From Nitrospirota bacterium (lineage in GTDB: Bacteria > Nitrospinota_A > UBA7883 > JACRGQ01), in contig JAJRYD010000023.1 of NCBI GenBank assembly GCA_024275955.1, positions 7,275-71,274 on the forward strand: 64,000 bases of DNA, read 5' to 3'. A program made the translations under genes and the position numbers. Positions 62,285-64,000 of this stretch are shown one piece after another. The notes under the pieces are model-generated. The model had not been told where the DNA came from. It saw only the letters and a list, made by a program, of their open reading frames with translations, and did not search any database. How positions within the stretch are numbered: position 1 is the first letter of the stretch; each line of letters starts with the position of its first letter.

Positions 62285-63244
62285 CTAACGCTGGGAAGCA
62301 AGCAATTTCTCCATTGATATTTGCCGAGGCTTATATTTAGCTTGGTTTAAATTGCAATCGCTTATGTATTCCCTAAGGCAACAAGCGACAAACTCCGCCA
62401 ATTTAACTGGTACAGCATTGCCAATAAGTTGCTCTAGTGTTGTTTTGCTACCACTCCAAGTAAAGTTTTCAGGAAAGGTTTGCAAGCAACTTCGCTCAAT
62501 TGTCGTAAGTGGTCGTACATCATCCGACACTGGTGCAGAGTCTGCTGGATGCCCTTTGTACCCTTTTGGTAAGGGTCTGTTTACCCCTCTTATTGTTGAA
62601 CTCGGTTCATCAATGCTAAAGATGCCACGCCTGTTATAGTTTCTAGGGTGCCTATAGTAATGCTCAACATCTAAACTATCGCCCATGTAATCTCTAACAG
62701 TCATAGGATTCTTAGAAAGATTATCTTCTAAATATGCATCTAAAAATCCACCCTTCCCATTCAGCTCACCAACCATAAAGAACCGTTTCCTCTTCTGAGT
62801 AACTCCACACAGGCTAGCATCTAACACCTTGCAAGCTGTCCCGTAACCTGCCAATCCAAATATATTACTGGCTTCTTTCAGAGCATTACTTTTGATTATT
62901 CTCTCAACATTTTCCATTACAAACCAGCGAGGTTTAACTGTTGTGACTATTTTTGCAAAAGACAATGTTAAATCTGCTCTACCTTGCGTTTCATCTCTTT
63001 TCCCTGCACTTGAAAAATCTTGGCATGGAGGACCGCCAATTATTAAATCTGGGGAGTATCTCTGAAAAATCGTACAATCGTCTTCATCTGATAAATCATA
63101 TTTGATTATAGGGTGCTTGAAGTTTTCTCTGTATACAGTAATTGCTGGATCCCAATTGTCAAAAGCCACCACCACATCAAACCCGCCATTCTGAAAACCT
63201 AATGACAACCCTCCGCAACCCGCAAATAAATCTATAGCTATCAT
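62285..63244 (-). CDS. DNA (cytosine-5) methyltransferase
   Basis: 319 residues. All main C5-MTase motifs: I DLFAGCGGLSLGFQ; IV GGPPCQDFS with the catalytic Cys; VI ENVERI; VIII QKRKRFFMVGE; and X GNAVPVKLAEF. The variable target-recognition region is short (about 160-230). The sequence is more AT-rich than earlier genes. It ends 50 bases from the broken tRNA and starts two bases after the next ORF. Likely the M gene of a type II restriction-modification pair. Confidence 0.92.
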   Translation of the reverse strand: MIAIDLFAGCGGLSLGFQNGGFDVVVAFDNWDPAITVYRENFKHPIIKYDLSDEDDCTIFQRYSPDLIIGGPPCQDFSSAGKRDETQGRADLTLSFAKIVTTVKPRWFVMENVERIIKSNALKEASNIFGLAGYGTACKVLDASLCGVTQKRKRFFMVGELNGKGGFLDAYLEDNLSKNPMTVRDYMGDSLDVEHYYRHPRNYNRRGIFSIDEPSSTIRGVNRPLPKGYKGHPADSAPVSDDVRPLTTIERSCLQTFPENFTWSGSKTTLEQLIGNAVPVKLAEFVACCLREYISDCNLNQAKYKPRQISMEKLLASQR

Positions 63245-63246
63245 AA

Positions 63247-63870
63247 TTACTTTTTCTGATTATTAAATAAGTTGGGAGTGTTTTGGATTATGCCATCCAA
63301 GCGTCTTTCTGGGCTAAGTAAGTTTTGCCCACCTCCAAGGATTATCTCTTTAATTTGAGTTTTCTTAATTCTTGGCTTAGTTTGTTCTTTTGAGTTTAGG
63401 TATGGATATGTAACTCTTCCACTTACGGCAAACGCTTTATCATTTCTAGTGTTGTATGAGAGTTCATCAATGATTTTTTTATGGTCTACAACAGAATCTT
63501 GTGAATAGTCTGTGAGCATCTTAGTTAGCCAAATAACGGAGCGCGCTTGCCTCGACATTCTGCTTCTATTCTTCTTTAGCTCTTTTTTCGCAACATCAAA
63601 AAACAAGCGCGTAAATGCAAAATCACTCCAAATAAAAATATCTAAACAGTTTTCAGCTAAAGTCGCAGACTTCCCATTTGTTTTCCATATTGGTTGCATG
63701 ACCAAAGGTTCTTGGCGTTCTCCATCAAAAGTTAGAAGGTGATCCACTGTTTTGATCATTTCTTCTAAATATGGGAGTACATTGACTCCATCCGTCCAAT
63801 CTTTAATTTCATAAAAGTTGCTGAAATGATCTTTTAGTATTTTTCGATTATTTTGAAATGCGGGAATCAA
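63247..63870 (-). CDS. Probable restriction endonuclease partner
   Basis: 207 residues, start TTG 63870 with AAAGGG very close upstream, so the start is doubtful; the frame is open back to TGA 63904-63906. No family is recognised. Sequence shows a charged helical body (DVAKKELKKNRSRMSRQARS) and late basic stretch (TKPRIKKTQIKEIILGGG). No PD-(D/E)xK motif is plain. Position two bases before the methyltransferase supports the R gene; this is inference. Confidence 0.55.
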   Translation of the reverse strand: MIPAFQNNRKILKDHFSNFYEIKDWTDGVNVLPYLEEMIKTVDHLLTFDGERQEPLVMQPIWKTNGKSATLAENCLDIFIWSDFAFTRLFFDVAKKELKKNRSRMSRQARSVIWLTKMLTDYSQDSVVDHKKIIDELSYNTRNDKAFAVSGRVTYPYLNSKEQTKPRIKKTQIKEIILGGGQNLLSPERRLDGIIQNTPNLFNNQKK

Positions 63871-63903
63871 GCCCTTTCTTAGTTGAAATTTCCGGCATGA
63901 CCG

Positions 63904-63948
63904 TCACGCTACCTTTGCAACTTTACCGGTATTCAGGATACGTTTCAT
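63904..63948 (-). pseudogene. Truncated HTH-protein N-terminus
   Basis: AAGGAG precedes ATG 63948, which reads MKRILNTGKVAKVA and then TGA. This is the start of MerR/BldC-type helix-turn-helix proteins and is in the same frame as the following probable endonuclease. It looks like the 5' end of a gene cut by the arrival of the restriction-modification pair. Confidence 0.35.
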
Positions 63949-64000
63949 AATGCTCCTTAATTCTATGAGATGTCTATAGCCGTTTACCTTTCTTAAGGAC

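Overview
The window comes from the chromosome of a Gram-negative bacterium: it encodes Lnt and LpxK for lipoprotein and lipid A synthesis, several lipobox lipoproteins and PilZ proteins. The order tRNA-Leu, tig, clpP, clpX, lon and the AhbC/AhbD heme route point to the deltaproteobacterial grade (Desulfobacterota or a related phylum). No rRNA or other taxonomic marker is present, so this is an inference.

Layout. 1-9.2 kb holds housekeeping genes: the 3' part of lnt, an RmlD-like reductase, HU, ruvX, prfB with its +1 frameshift, a PseG-like hydrolase, a Memo-family protein, rpiB and glyA. 9.35-26.8 kb is a continuous minus-strand block of 24 phage ORFs. Its lysis and head genes follow Mu (endolysin, gp25-gp29-like, protease I, gpT capsid, gp36, gp37). 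Its tail half has unrecognised proteins, and I see no tape measure, sheath, transposase, integrase or repressor. The large terminase is cut by one in-frame TAG. 27.0-35 kb holds tRNA-Leu(UAG), tig-clpP-clpX-lon, a second ClpX-like ATPase with a UBA-like N-terminus, a FlgO-like lipoprotein and trpF. 35.9-48.2 kb holds a secreted FN3 protein, ahbC-ahbD, two decayed genes (a frameshifted one and a hicA toxin remnant), hisG-pyrE-lpxK, an anti-sigma-type ATPase, a GH57 enzyme and thrC. 48.3-61.9 kb holds rplU-rpmA, ispB, AMMECR1 and its radical SAM partner, PilZ genes, nrdR-sirC-hemX, def, a PEPCK-like protein, a psiE/ferritin/LOG/M23 operon, the cobA-hemD fusion and yceI. 62.1 kb to the end looks like the edge of an acquired island: a broken tRNA-Thr-like 3' end, then an AT-rich C5 methyltransferase and its probable restriction partner.

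Connections. CobA-HemD, SirC, AhbC and AhbD together outline siroheme-dependent heme synthesis; AhbA/AhbB are not in the window. Memo, AMMECR1 and AmrS form the AmmeMemoRadiSam set, split between 6 kb and 51 kb. A 131-132 bp element with terminal inverted repeats and target duplications occurs twice (1.7 kb and 61.1 kb). The points most worth following are the hybrid phage block, its amber-split terminase, the hairpins flanking the capsid gene, and the ClpX paralogue beside clpP.
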